Part shown: positions 9,104-18,871 of the stretch, one piece after another | How positions within the stretch are numbered: the first letter of the stretch is position 1 | Layout: each line of letters begins with the position of its first letter | Assembly: GCA_965227265.1 (NCBI GenBank) | Contig: OZ245738.1 | Span: 2,728,001-2,792,000, forward strand | Direction of reading: 5' to 3' | Origin: UBA2336 sp965227265 | GTDB taxonomy: Bacteria > Bacteroidota > Bacteroidia > Cytophagales > Cyclobacteriaceae | Length of the DNA: 64,000 nucleotides | Position numbers and translations under genes: made by a program | The notes under the pieces: model-generated | The model's database searches: none | The model's input: only the letters and a program-made list of their open reading frames with translations | What the model was told of the DNA's origin: nothing

Positions 9104-9745
9104 TCAGACCAGTTTTTCAGCCCTCGCTTTTACTACGGCATCCGATCTGTTATTAACATGCAGTTTGCCATAAATATGTTTGATGTGAGTTTTAACCGTA
9201 TCTATACTAACCGACAATTCCTTGGCGATATAATCGGATGTTTTACCCTGGGCCAGATTTTTAAGAACTTCTGTCTCTCTTTCTGTTAGCGGTGATTGAG
9301 GGTTCTTATGGAAAGAATGTATAATCATAAGCGCAATTTTTGAACTCATGGGCGCACCACCGGTAAAGGCTTCATTGATTGCAGCAATCAGCTGAAGATG
9401 ATTTGAGTCTTTTGTGATATACCCAATTGCGCCAGCGCAAAAAGCTTTAAAAACACTTTCAGAATCGTCATGAACTGTAAGAACAATAATCCTAACAGCC
9501 GCCAGCTTTTGTTTTATTTTAAGAATGCCGTCCAGGCCGTTCATACCCGGTAAGGATAAATCCATCAGCACCAGATCCGGATTATCCTTTACAATCTTCT
9601 TCAACGCATCCTCGCAGCGCGAGTACGTGGCCACCACAAAATACTCTTCCAAACTACGGATGATCATCTCGTAGGCATTTCGAAGGTCATCGTTATCTTC
9701 AACGATTACGATTCTCCTGATATTATTACTGCTAAAATTTTTCAT
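9104..9745 (-). CDS. NarL/FixJ-family response regulator (paralogue)
   Basis: The 213-residue protein has a receiver at about 10-130, with Glu16-Asp17 and phospho-acceptor Asp62 (L-V-L-M-D-L-S-L-P-G-M), and a LuxR helix-turn-helix at about 148-208 (L-T-E-R-E-T-E-V-L-K-N-L-A). It overlaps the 3' end of the kinase gene by 14 bases, which implies translational coupling and makes it the primary partner of that kinase. It closely resembles the following regulator in length, receiver motifs and the G-G-A-P-M-S-S linker, so the two look like a tandem duplication. Confidence 0.93.
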   Translation of the reverse strand: MKNFSSNNIRRIVIVEDNDDLRNAYEMIIRSLEEYFVVATYSRCEDALKKIVKDNPDLVLMDLSLPGMNGLDGILKIKQKLAAVRIIVLTVHDDSESVFKAFCAGAIGYITKDSNHLQLIAAINEAFTGGAPMSSKIALMIIHSFHKNPQSPLTERETEVLKNLAQGKTSDYIAKELSVSIDTVKTHIKHIYGKLHVNNRSDAVVKARAEKLV

Positions 9746-12683
9746 ATTGCTTCTTTACTGAGAACGAAAGGGTTATTAATGTTCCTTCATGTTTTTTACT
9801 GTTTATCGTTAGCGTTGCATTAATTTTTGCTGCTCTGGATTTCATATTTTTTAATCCATTGCCATTACCTGAATCAGAAAATCCTGTTCCGTCATCTTTC
9901 AAAGCAATCTCGAACGTTTCTCCCCGGGTATGCGCGTTGAAGTAAATATTTTTCGCCTGTGCATGTTTTAGTATATTCGTCATCGCTTCTTTCATAACTA
10001 GGATAATATTCCTGTTGTACCCATCGGGCATGAGAACATTAAACTGATCGGATAGAATCTCCGTTTGAACATGGAATTTAATTCCATTCTTTTCGAAGTA
10101 GTCAGCTCCGAAATCACGCAGGTACGAAATCACCTCCTTTAAATTATTTGAATCTATATCAATCGACCAGATAAAGTCTTTTGTTCCATGATAAATTGCG
10201 TGTGCATGCAGCTCAAAGAAATTAAAAATTGAATGCAGCTCACCTTCGTGATACCGGACTTTTAGTAAACTTGCGCGTGTCAGCATGTTCGCAAGACGAT
10301 TTCCCATCTCATCATGAAAATCCATGGACATTTGTTTTTTCAGACGAATCGATTCCTGCGCGCGCAACTCTTCTTTAAGTCTTAGTCTGCGCACGCCTCT
10401 TGTTGTTGCTACTTGAATTACGGTAAGTGTAGTTATAGCGGCAGCAATAAGCATTACACCATAAAACATAGAAGTTTGCCAAAAAGCAGGCTTAACGATG
10501 AATGAATACTCCGCAATTGTACCCATGGTGTTATTTTCGCTGATCGATTGAACTTTGAATTTGTAATTGCCCGGGGCAAGATTGGAGTATGAAACAATTC
10601 GCGCAGCACTGGGAGCAGACCAATCTTCATCGAGACCTTCCATTTTATACGAGAAGGTTGTGTTGTAGGGATTTGAAAGACTGGTGGATGAAAAATAAAA
10701 CGTGATGTAGTTCTCGTTATGTTTTAATTCGGGCGAAACCGGTAACCGAAAGTATCCTGCTAAACTATCGACAAGGTTGGCTGTTCTGAATAATACCTGG
10801 GTTAGATACGTTGAAGGCGGAGATAAATCATACAGTTCGTTTTTTTCCTGATATTGATAAGCACCGTTAACGGTTCCGATAAAAATACTTTTATCAGTTG
10901 CAGAAAGCGAAGCGCCTACATAAAGCTCCTCTCCTTCAAAGCCATCAATTTTTCCATATTTTTTTACCTGCTTTACAGAATCTTTTCCGATGGCAATCTT
11001 GAACAACCCATCGTTAGAACCTACAAGAATATGTTCCTGATCTAAAAATTCGAGCAGGAGAACATTTGAAACGATAGCCCTTAAGTCAATCGATTTTTTA
11101 AAGGTAAATGTTGAATCAAAAAAAAGAAGTTCAGCAAACTCTCCGGTTACGATGTAGTCATTCCAGGGTAATTTACGAATGCCGTAAACTGTTGATTTAT
11201 GCAGACGTTGGGGGCCGACTTCAACAAGACTGTCGCCTGAAAGCTTAAGCACACCCGATACCATTCCGGCAACGTAAACAGAATCATTTATAATAATTGG
11301 ATTACTAACCGGAAGACTATATCCCTGGACTTTTTTTGAAAACAGTTTCGGTTTAGTCGAGTTGGGGATAATATAAAGTCCTTCTTGTGTTGCGAGAATA
11401 AGTGAGTCTCCATGCTGAGCAATCCCATTAACATCCATATAGCTCTCTGAAGTCGGAAAAACAATTTGAGGCACTGAGTTCTCCACACTGAAAAGACCTT
11501 TCTTTAATGCACCAGCCAGCAAACGACCTGTGTTATCATAGTAAATGGTAGAAATGGGATTGTTTTTTAAAATAGGTTTACCAAACCCCAGAATCCCTTC
11601 ATTATAGGTTCCAAAGATTAATCCCGATCGATCAGGTTTCTCTGCTATGGTGGTTATATCAATGCCAGTCGTAGACGATATTTTTTTCCAGGCATGTTGC
11701 TTATACTTTACTATACCAATCACATCAATCGAAATCCAGATACTTTTGTCTTTATCCTGAAAAAGGAAAAGCGCATCATTCTTCAGCTCACTTGAATCCG
11801 CAATCCAATGCAAAGCATTGTTTTGATCAATCATAAAAACCCTTCCAGACATAATTCCCCAAATCCAGCCTTGCTTATCCACAAATACTTTGGTGATGAA
11901 ATCACTCCCACTCATTCCGGTTATTGGAATTTTTCTACTTCCTGATGAGCTGAATCGTTCAATTCCATTGGCAGATCCTATGATGTAAGAATTACTACCG
12001 GCACTATAGATTGTGTGAATATTCTTTTTAGTTGCCCATGGGCCTTTCGATAGAACTATTTCTTCATTCTTTGATACGGTTAAAAGCTTACCATTCGCGG
12101 AATAAAAACACACCATACCCAGTTCATTTGTATAGTTTCCCATGATGTTAGGAAGTGCTTGCTGAATGTCCTGCTTAAGCCTCAGGGTGTCTTCCTTAAT
12201 CGTAAAAACGTCACCCTTGCCATCTATTACCCACAGGTTATCTTTTAAATCAAGAATTAAATCGACTTGCGTACCAAGAATCATATTGCCACTGGTGGGG
12301 ATTACTTTTGATTCCTTTCCATTAAAAAAGATCAGCCCGATATTCGATAATATCCAAATCCCGCCCTTTTTGTCGACTTGAACTCTAAACGTGTACAGTG
12401 TACCCGTATAACCATCAACATATATTTTATACTCAGAAAAAGATTTTCCATCAAAGCGATAAATTGAACGTGTTACTGTTCCAAGCCACAGATTTCCGGT
12501 TTGATCTTGAGAAATACTAATTATCTGTGAATGATTGAGACCTTCATTCTGACCGAATTTGACAAATGAAAAATCCTGTGCATGAGACGTTAACACCAGT
12601 AGGGTCAGGAAAATATGCAACCCAACCAGGCTGATAGGTTTTATAATAACCAATGAATTAATGCAAAAATCAATACGTCTCAT
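9732..12683 (-). CDS. Two-component propeller sensor histidine kinase (HisKA_3)
   Basis: This 983-residue membrane kinase has an N-terminal signal/anchor and a large periplasmic sensor made of two-component propeller repeats (about 40-640, recurring G-N-L-W-L-G and G-I-W patterns). A Y_Y_Y-type beta domain follows (about 650-740, Y-K-M-E-G-L-D-E-D-W), then a transmembrane helix at about 745-770. The cytoplasmic part has a HisKA_3 dimerisation motif with phospho-His near 788 (M-D-F-H-D-E-M-G) and an HATPase domain with N-I-L-K-H-A and D-D-G-T-G-F boxes. It is predicted to sense an extracellular ligand, plausibly the Sus-locus substrate, and phosphorylate the NarL regulators downstream. Unlike hybrid systems, it has no receiver of its own. 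Confidence 0.93.
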   Translation of the reverse strand: MRRIDFCINSLVIIKPISLVGLHIFLTLLVLTSHAQDFSFVKFGQNEGLNHSQIISISQDQTGNLWLGTVTRSIYRFDGKSFSEYKIYVDGYTGTLYTFRVQVDKKGGIWILSNIGLIFFNGKESKVIPTSGNMILGTQVDLILDLKDNLWVIDGKGDVFTIKEDTLRLKQDIQQALPNIMGNYTNELGMVCFYSANGKLLTVSKNEEIVLSKGPWATKKNIHTIYSAGSNSYIIGSANGIERFSSSGSRKIPITGMSGSDFITKVFVDKQGWIWGIMSGRVFMIDQNNALHWIADSSELKNDALFLFQDKDKSIWISIDVIGIVKYKQHAWKKISSTTGIDITTIAEKPDRSGLIFGTYNEGILGFGKPILKNNPISTIYYDNTGRLLAGALKKGLFSVENSVPQIVFPTSESYMDVNGIAQHGDSLILATQEGLYIIPNSTKPKLFSKKVQGYSLPVSNPIIINDSVYVAGMVSGVLKLSGDSLVEVGPQRLHKSTVYGIRKLPWNDYIVTGEFAELLFFDSTFTFKKSIDLRAIVSNVLLLEFLDQEHILVGSNDGLFKIAIGKDSVKQVKKYGKIDGFEGEELYVGASLSATDKSIFIGTVNGAYQYQEKNELYDLSPPSTYLTQVLFRTANLVDSLAGYFRLPVSPELKHNENYITFYFSSTSLSNPYNTTFSYKMEGLDEDWSAPSAARIVSYSNLAPGNYKFKVQSISENNTMGTIAEYSFIVKPAFWQTSMFYGVMLIAAAITTLTVIQVATTRGVRRLRLKEELRAQESIRLKKQMSMDFHDEMGNRLANMLTRASLLKVRYHEGELHSIFNFFELHAHAIYHGTKDFIWSIDIDSNNLKEVISYLRDFGADYFEKNGIKFHVQTEILSDQFNVLMPDGYNRNIILVMKEAMTNILKHAQAKNIYFNAHTRGETFEIALKDDGTGFSDSGNGNGLKNMKSRAAKINATLTINSKKHEGTLITLSFSVKKQYEKF

Positions 12684-12933
12684 CCTAACAGTTCCAGCAA
12701 TTATCCCATTGGAAGTGTGATGTTATTTGTATCACAGTAACCTAATGTGTGTTATAAGCCTAGTTAGCAATGAAACGGGTCAAGCGTTGAACAGTGTCAG
12801 GATTTTACATAAGCAGCAATTATACTCTCCAAATAGCACACTAAGCAAATAAATTCACCCTTTTAGGGTGATCAACGGAGTCACGTATTTGTCGACAAAC
12901 TTAAATTCTCCTCACTCTATAAGTATAGTGCAT
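12684..12933. promoter_or_regulatory. Intergenic region upstream of the propeller kinase
   Basis: This stretch holds no ORF of note. Just upstream of the kinase start is an inverted repeat TGTGAT-N9-ATCACA at 12716-12736, placed where an operator would act. A short hairpin TCACCCT-TTT-AGGGTGA lies near 12856-12872. No standard promoter pair could be assigned with confidence. Confidence 0.35.
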
Positions 12934-12972
12934 AAAAAATCCCCGTCACCCATAATCCGATGTGACGAGGAT
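12934..12972 (-). terminator. Terminator of the RND efflux operon
   Basis: Read on the minus strand, an 11-bp stem ATCCTCGTCAC / GTGACGGGGAT (one G-U pair) is followed directly by a T-run (TTTTTTA). It lies 28 bases after the stop of the outer-membrane factor gene. Confidence 0.75.
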
Positions 12973-13000
12973 CAACCCAAAAAATTAGCGTATTGAAAAT

Positions 13001-14428
13001 TTATCTCCAGCCTCCGCCCAATGCTTTATAGATATTTACTTTAGCATCGAGCTGCTTCATTCGGATTTCTATTAAGTCCATTTTTGATTCCAGCGCTTCG
13101 CGTTGCGTTAGCAGCACTTCCAAATAATCCGCACGTGCAGACCGGAACAAATTGTTCGAAATAACAATCGACTGCATTAGAATATTGACTTCTTGCGATT
13201 TCGTTTCAAAGCTCTTCGAGAAGTTGTTAACTTTTGAAAGCTGGTTGACTACATCGACATACGCATTTAAAATGGTACGTTGGTAATTATACACCTCCTG
13301 AATCTGTTTGGCATTGGCACTGTTGTACGTTGCCTGAATTGCATTTCGGTTAACAACAGGTGCAATCATATCTCCCAGCAGATTATACATAATTGATTTT
13401 GGCGAAACCAAATACGCTGTATTGAATGATTGAAAGCCTGCTCCTGCTACGATTGAAAACGAAGGATAAAAATTCGCACGTGCTGACTGCACATCAAGCT
13501 TTGCTGCAGCGAGCTGCATTTCTGCCTGGCGAATGTCCGGACGGTTAATCAACAACTGAGGCGGAATTCCAACGTAAGCAGAATCCAAAACCATATCATT
13601 AAAGTTAATTGAGCTTCGCTGTATGGGTGAAGGGAAACGTCCCGTTAGAAAATTGATCCGGTTTTCAGTTTCAATAATATTCTGCTGAATCTGATATTGA
13701 AGATTCTTTGTATTGAGCAACTGTGCTTCGAATCGGTTAACCGCAAGCTGAGAAAGTTTAGCGGCATCTTTTTGTTGTTTTACAATTTGAAGCGCATCGG
13801 TTTGGATCGCTGTGTTTTGCTGAATAATATCAAGCATGTTATCCAACGCCATTAACTCATAATACGAATTGGAAACCTCGGCAATCAAATTCGTAACCAT
13901 GAAGTTCTTGCCTTCTATAGATGCCAGGTATCGCATTGTAGCTGATTTCTTCGCATTGCGTAATTTTTTCCAAACGTCAAGCTCCCAGGAGGCAACAGCA
14001 CCAAACATAAAGTCAGGTAAAGGCTCAGGAAACGAGCGGCTTGGTTTGATCTCTAGGTTCTCTTCCACACTCCCATTACGCGTATACTCGCCTGACTTTT
14101 CAATACCAGCACCTGCGCGCAATCCGATAAACGGAAGGTACTCACCTTTCCGAGCCCGGATTTCATTCTTGCTGATCTGAATTTCCTGCAGCGTTATGTT
14201 AAGCTCCTGATTGTTTTGTAGTGCTGTATCGATTAACGCGATGAGGTTCGGATCTTTGAAATATTCTCTCCAGTTAAGTCTTGCAAGTGTTGTTGTGTCA
14301 CTCGAATTTAAAAACCGTTGCGGCACTGCCTTGCTTTCTTGCTTTGTTTTCTGATCAAGCTTGCAACTCGTCACGAAAAAAAACAGCAGGATGAACGCAA
14401 GTGTATTACTGATTATCTTCGTTTTCAT
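13001..14428 (-). CDS. RND efflux outer-membrane factor (TolC/OprM/NodT family lipoprotein)
   Basis: The 475-residue lipoprotein has a lipobox F-V-T-S-C at Cys22. The two OEP repeats typical of the family are visible. The N-terminal repeat has L-I-D-T-A-L-Q-N-N-Q-E-L and R-A-R-K-G-E-Y-L-P. The second has R-P-D-I-R-Q-A-E-M-Q-L-A-A-A and A-R-A-N-F-Y-P-S-F-S. It forms the trimeric outer-membrane channel of a tripartite efflux pump. Its start overlaps the pump gene by 23 bases, and it is the last gene of the adaptor-pump-channel operon. Confidence 0.94.
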   Translation of the reverse strand: MKTKIISNTLAFILLFFFVTSCKLDQKTKQESKAVPQRFLNSSDTTTLARLNWREYFKDPNLIALIDTALQNNQELNITLQEIQISKNEIRARKGEYLPFIGLRAGAGIEKSGEYTRNGSVEENLEIKPSRSFPEPLPDFMFGAVASWELDVWKKLRNAKKSATMRYLASIEGKNFMVTNLIAEVSNSYYELMALDNMLDIIQQNTAIQTDALQIVKQQKDAAKLSQLAVNRFEAQLLNTKNLQYQIQQNIIETENRINFLTGRFPSPIQRSSINFNDMVLDSAYVGIPPQLLINRPDIRQAEMQLAAAKLDVQSARANFYPSFSIVAGAGFQSFNTAYLVSPKSIMYNLLGDMIAPVVNRNAIQATYNSANAKQIQEVYNYQRTILNAYVDVVNQLSKVNNFSKSFETKSQEVNILMQSIVISNNLFRSARADYLEVLLTQREALESKMDLIEIRMKQLDAKVNIYKALGGGWR

Positions 14429-17400
14429 TTTTACGTTTGAGTTTTTTGATGATCTTTTTAATCAAAGAGGATTGCGATGAGCTCTCTACAAATTCTTCGC
14501 TTAGCGGATTCTCATCTTCATCGTGAATAAGCTTTCTGCCATCTGCAAGCGTTCCAAAAATGTAATAGAGACCCGGAACGATAATTACTCCGAACACCGT
14601 TCCGAATAACATCCCGCCTAATGCAGAAGAACCAATCGTGCGGTTACCAATAGCACCTGGACCAGTTGCCACTACGAGCGGAATCAAACCGGCAATGAAT
14701 GCGAACGAAGTCATTAATATTGGACGGAAACGAACTCGCGCACCTTCAATAGCGGCATCGAGAATCGTTGAGCCTTGCTGATGTTTCTGCACAGCAAACT
14801 CTACTATCAACACCGCGTTCTTACCTAACAACCCGACAAGCATAATTAGTCCGATCTGGGCATAGATATCATTGGCTAGCCCCATAGTCTTAAGTAACAG
14901 GAATGAACCAAACACTCCGGCCGGAAGCGATAGCACAACTGCGAGCGGGATAATGAAGCTCTCGTATTGCGCAGCCAGTACCAGGTAAACAAAAATCAAT
15001 ACAACAATAAAAATGTACACCGCTTCATTGCCCCGATGCGCTTCGTCAAACGACAAGCCTTCCCACGCAATATCATAGCCGTGCGGAAGTGTTTGTGAAG
15101 CTACTTCGCGGATCGCGTTGATTGCATCACCGCTGGTATATCCCGGAGCAGGAATTCCTCGGATAGAGGAAGATGTATATAAGTTAAAACGCGTAATCTC
15201 GTTCGGTCCTTGTGTTTTCTTCATCGTCATAAATGCTGAGTACGGAACCATCTCTCCCCTATCATTTTTAATGAACAGGTCAAGAATATCAGAAGGCATT
15301 TTGCGATACTCAGGCGCAGCTTGTGTGTAAACTTTATAAAACGTACGGAACCTCACGAAGCCTTGCTCATACGTACTCCCGATCAGGATGTTCAGGTTCT
15401 CCATCGCTTTTCCGATGGATACACCTTTCTGCATTGCCTTTTGATTGTCGATGATCAACTCATACTGCGGATAGTTAGCGGCAAAAAATGTAAACAAACC
15501 GGTAAGCTCTTTGCGTTTATGCAACGCGTTCATGAATTCGGTATTCACTTTATCGAATGCCTGGTAATCGATGGTACTTCCTTTATCAAGCATCCGCAGC
15601 GAGAAGCCATCAGACGATCCGTAACCCGGAACTGCGGGTGGTTCGAAGAACTCAACAACGGCTCCAAGATTCTTGGTTTTTTCTTCAAGCTCTTCTACAA
15701 TCTCCTTAACAGAACTATGTCTTTCAGACCAGTCCTTTAAATTGATGATACACGTTCCTGCATTTGAACCACGGCCTTCGGTTAATACTTCGTAACCGGC
15801 CAGCGATGATACAGATTGAATACCTTCAACTTCTTCCGCAATTCCCTGAAGCTTGCGGGCAACATCATTTGTCCGCTCAAGCGTACTTCCGGGAGGTGTT
15901 TGAATGATCGCGTAAATCATTCCCTGATCTTCATTCGGAATAAATCCGGCAGGCAATGTTTTATTTACTGCGAAAATTCCAAATGCAAACACAAGTAAGA
16001 TAGTCCACGTAACAACTTTCCGGTTTACTATTTTTTGGAGTACCCATGTGTACTTACCGGTAACCTTTTCAAAATTCTTGTTGAACCAATCGATAAAGAT
16101 GCTTACCGGAGTTCTCCGTTTTGGTTTACCATGATTATTCTTCAGAATCATAGCACACAATACAGGCGTGAGTGTTAACGCAACAACACCCGAAAGCACA
16201 ATGGCACTTGCCATCGTGATAGAAAACTGGCGGTAGAAAATACCAACAGGGCCTGTCATGAATGCAACTGGCACAAATACAGCAGTCATGATTAAGGTAA
16301 TTGCAATGATCGCACCGCTGATCTCGCCCAGAACTTTCTTCACTGCCTTGTAAGGAGTTAAGTGTTCTTCTTCCATTTTGGCATGAACGGCTTCTACAAC
16401 CACAATGGCATCATCCACTACAATACCGATCGCGAGCACGAGTGCAAAGAGGGTAATCATGTTAATCGTTAGCCCAAACATCTGCATGAACACAAAAGCT
16501 CCGATCAATGAAACCGGAACGGCAATAGTCGGGATTAACGTTGATCGCCAGTCACCTAAGAATATAAATACCACTAAGGCAACCAGTATGAATGCTTCAA
16601 CCAATGTATGAAGCACTTTCTCAATCGATGCGTTTACAAATTTCGATACATCGTAATTGATCTCATAGTGCATTCCGGGAGGAAAATCTTTTTCGAGTTC
16701 GGTTAATTTTTCTTTTACACCACTGATAACTTTACTGGCGTTGCTTCCAAAATTCTGCTTCAGCACAATAGAAGCTGACGGCTCGCCATCTTTGTTGGAA
16801 TAAATATCAAAGAACTCGCTGCCCAACTCAACATTGGCAACGTCTTTTAATTTTAAACTCTCTCCATCCGGATTAGCCTTAATAATGATCTGCTCGTATT
16901 CTTCCGGCTTATTGAACCGTCCTTTATACGTTAAAACATACTCAAGTGATTGCGCTGTTTTTCCGGATGCTTGTCCTAACCGACCTGGACGACCAATTAC
17001 ACTTTGCTCAGCCATGGCATCCATCACTTCTTCAGTCGAAACGTTGTAGGCGCGCATTCGATCCGGCCTCAGCCAGATACGCATGGCATACTGACGGCTA
17101 CCCAATATCTGCGCACGACCCATACCACTGATACGTTGCAACTCCGGCATAACGTGTACGCTGGCATAGTTGTAGAGAAACTTCTCGTCTGCTTTTTTAT
17201 CCGTGCTGTATAAATTAACATACATCAACATACTCGGCTGTATGGGTGTGATGATGATACCCTCGCGCTGTACAAGAGGCGGAAGGTTATTCATGATCTG
17301 ATCAACGCGCGTTTTTACGTTTACAACTGCTGCGTTGGCATCGGTACCGGGTTCAAATACAATTTGAATCGTAGCTTCACCGGCACTAGTTGCATCGGAG

Positions 17401-17636
17401 ATAATGTACTGCATGCCCTGAACACCATTGATGGCACGTTCGAGCGGAATAAGCGTTGAGTTTACAAGCACATCTGCACTTGAGCCCGGGAAGGCAATAA
17501 AGATGTTTACCCGGGGCGGAGCAATTTCAGGAAACTGGGAAATAGGTCTTGACGTGATCGCCAGAATTCCCAGAAAAATAATGGCAAGTGATATGGCAAT
17601 AGCCAATACCGGCCGCTGAATAAATTTACTAAACAT
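14406..17636 (-). CDS. RND efflux pump permease, HAE1 (AcrB/MexB) type
   Basis: At 1076 residues this is a full-length inner-membrane proton/drug antiporter. Visible features are TM1 with the I-S-Q-F-P-E-I-A-P-P start of the periplasmic domain, the tandem Asp pair of TM4 (G-I-V-V-D-D-A-I-V-V-V-E) that carries protons, a second porter loop, and the C-terminal R-F-R-P-I-L-M-T-S segment of TM11. The HAE1 rather than heavy-metal subgroup is inferred from the N-E-D-Q-G and P-A-G-F-I-P motifs. A charged cytoplasmic tail follows the last helix. It is the middle gene of the operon and pairs with the adaptor at 17659 and the channel at 13001. Confidence 0.96.
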   Translation of the reverse strand: MFSKFIQRPVLAIAISLAIIFLGILAITSRPISQFPEIAPPRVNIFIAFPGSSADVLVNSTLIPLERAINGVQGMQYIISDATSAGEATIQIVFEPGTDANAAVVNVKTRVDQIMNNLPPLVQREGIIITPIQPSMLMYVNLYSTDKKADEKFLYNYASVHVMPELQRISGMGRAQILGSRQYAMRIWLRPDRMRAYNVSTEEVMDAMAEQSVIGRPGRLGQASGKTAQSLEYVLTYKGRFNKPEEYEQIIIKANPDGESLKLKDVANVELGSEFFDIYSNKDGEPSASIVLKQNFGSNASKVISGVKEKLTELEKDFPPGMHYEINYDVSKFVNASIEKVLHTLVEAFILVALVVFIFLGDWRSTLIPTIAVPVSLIGAFVFMQMFGLTINMITLFALVLAIGIVVDDAIVVVEAVHAKMEEEHLTPYKAVKKVLGEISGAIIAITLIMTAVFVPVAFMTGPVGIFYRQFSITMASAIVLSGVVALTLTPVLCAMILKNNHGKPKRRTPVSIFIDWFNKNFEKVTGKYTWVLQKIVNRKVVTWTILLVFAFGIFAVNKTLPAGFIPNEDQGMIYAIIQTPPGSTLERTNDVARKLQGIAEEVEGIQSVSSLAGYEVLTEGRGSNAGTCIINLKDWSERHSSVKEIVEELEEKTKNLGAVVEFFEPPAVPGYGSSDGFSLRMLDKGSTIDYQAFDKVNTEFMNALHKRKELTGLFTFFAANYPQYELIIDNQKAMQKGVSIGKAMENLNILIGSTYEQGFVRFRTFYKVYTQAAPEYRKMPSDILDLFIKNDRGEMVPYSAFMTMKKTQGPNEITRFNLYTSSSIRGIPAPGYTSGDAINAIREVASQTLPHGYDIAWEGLSFDEAHRGNEAVYIFIVVLIFVYLVLAAQYESFIIPLAVVLSLPAGVFGSFLLLKTMGLANDIYAQIGLIMLVGLLGKNAVLIVEFAVQKHQQGSTILDAAIEGARVRFRPILMTSFAFIAGLIPLVVATGPGAIGNRTIGSSALGGMLFGTVFGVIIVPGLYYIFGTLADGRKLIHDEDENPLSEEFVESSSQSSLIKKIIKKLKRKNENEDNQ

Positions 17637-17658
17637 AAGCAGTTACGTTAAGATTAGT

Positions 17659-18744
17659 TTATTCCGCATGCAGCTGTTGCAGGTTCGCGAGGATCTTACC
17701 TTGATTCTCGAACTCATACTGGATCTCATCGCCATTCTTAACTTTCCGCAATCCTTCAACAAGAATCTTGTCACTTTCTTTCAGTCCTTCTGTCACCACA
17801 TAGATGTGCGGCATTTCCGCTCCGATAGTAATCTCCCGGGAGTGAACCATGTTCTTATCATCGATCACGAAAACGAATTTCTTATCGAGAATTTCAAACG
17901 TTGCTTTTTGAGGGATCAACAATGCGTTCTGTAAAGCAACTGGCATTAATATGTTACCGGTTTCTCCATGTCTTAAAATCCTGTTAGGGTTTGGGAATCC
18001 TGCACGGAAAGCAATGTTACCAGTCTCGTTATTAAAATCAGCTTCGATCGTTTCAACAACACCGTCTGAACCAAACAACTGGCTGTTTGCCATTTGTAAC
18101 TTCACTACAGCGGGCTTACCGGTTTTGCTTCGCGTGATATAATCCAGGTATTCAGCTTCGGGTACGTTAAAGTACACCCACATTTTGCTATTGTCTGATA
18201 ACGAAGTAAGAAGCTCACCTTCATCTACAAGACTTCCTTTCCGAACATGGAAACGGTCCATGATGCCATCAAATGCAGCACGGATTTGAGTAAACCCATA
18301 GTGCGCTTGTGATAGCGATAACTCTGCTTTCGCTTTGCTTAATTTTGCTGCAGCTAAAGCGAGTTCGTTGTTAGAAACTATATTACTATCGGCAAGATTT
18401 TTTGTGTTCTGATATTCAATCTCTGCGAACTTTACTTCGGCTTCAGATTTTTGCATTTCAGCCTGGTAAACCATCGGCATGATTTGGAACATCAGTTGGC
18501 CCTTTTTAACCACCTGACCTTCGTCTACATAAATATTTTGGATATACCCTTTTTCAAGAGCGCGTACTTCAATATGCTGGATCGAATGGATCTGACAGAC
18601 ATATTCTTTATAAACCAATGTGTCCTTTTCTACCGGACTCGTGACCAGGAATTTTGTTTCTTCCTGTTTTTCATGTTCGGTATGCCTACAGCTTGTAAAA
18701 AGTACCACGGCTACGCACATGAGGGATGAAAGTGTTTTCATCAT
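17659..18744 (-). CDS. RND efflux periplasmic adaptor (membrane fusion protein)
   Basis: The 361-residue protein begins with a lipoprotein-type signal (V-V-L-F-T-S-C, Cys near 19), then a barrel-sandwich/lipoyl region (about 50-90, with E-G-Q-V-V-K-K-G-Q), an alpha-helical hairpin (about 95-150) and the beta-barrel and membrane-proximal domains. It bridges the RND pump and the outer-membrane channel. It is the first gene of the three-gene pump operon, 22 bases ahead of the pump. Two adjacent ATG codons at 18744 and 18741 could each start it. Confidence 0.94.
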   Translation of the reverse strand: MMKTLSSLMCVAVVLFTSCRHTEHEKQEETKFLVTSPVEKDTLVYKEYVCQIHSIQHIEVRALEKGYIQNIYVDEGQVVKKGQLMFQIMPMVYQAEMQKSEAEVKFAEIEYQNTKNLADSNIVSNNELALAAAKLSKAKAELSLSQAHYGFTQIRAAFDGIMDRFHVRKGSLVDEGELLTSLSDNSKMWVYFNVPEAEYLDYITRSKTGKPAVVKLQMANSQLFGSDGVVETIEADFNNETGNIAFRAGFPNPNRILRHGETGNILMPVALQNALLIPQKATFEILDKKFVFVIDDKNMVHSREITIGAEMPHIYVVTEGLKESDKILVEGLRKVKNGDEIQYEFENQGKILANLQQLHAE

Positions 18745-18825
18745 GATTAGTGATTAATGAGATTTTAATTAAGTGTATGAATGGAATCGTGTGCAGAACG
18801 CGCACTTAAGAGTTAACGCTATTGC

Positions 18826-18846
18826 ACACAAAGAATACCTTTGTGT
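18826..18846. promoter_or_regulatory. Inverted repeat ahead of the efflux operon
   Basis: A perfect 8-bp inverted repeat ACACAAAG / CTTTGTGT with a 5-base spacer lies about 80 bases upstream of the adaptor start and just after the stop of the small membrane protein gene. There is no T-run, so an operator for an efflux regulator is more likely than a terminator. No regulator gene adjoins the operon. Confidence 0.4.
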
Positions 18847-18871
18847 CTGTCACTTAAGGTAAAAGAGAGAT

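Noticed and set aside
15321..15740. 139-codon plus-strand ORF
   Set aside because: It lies wholly inside the RND pump gene on the opposite strand and has no family resemblance; the pump frame is complete.
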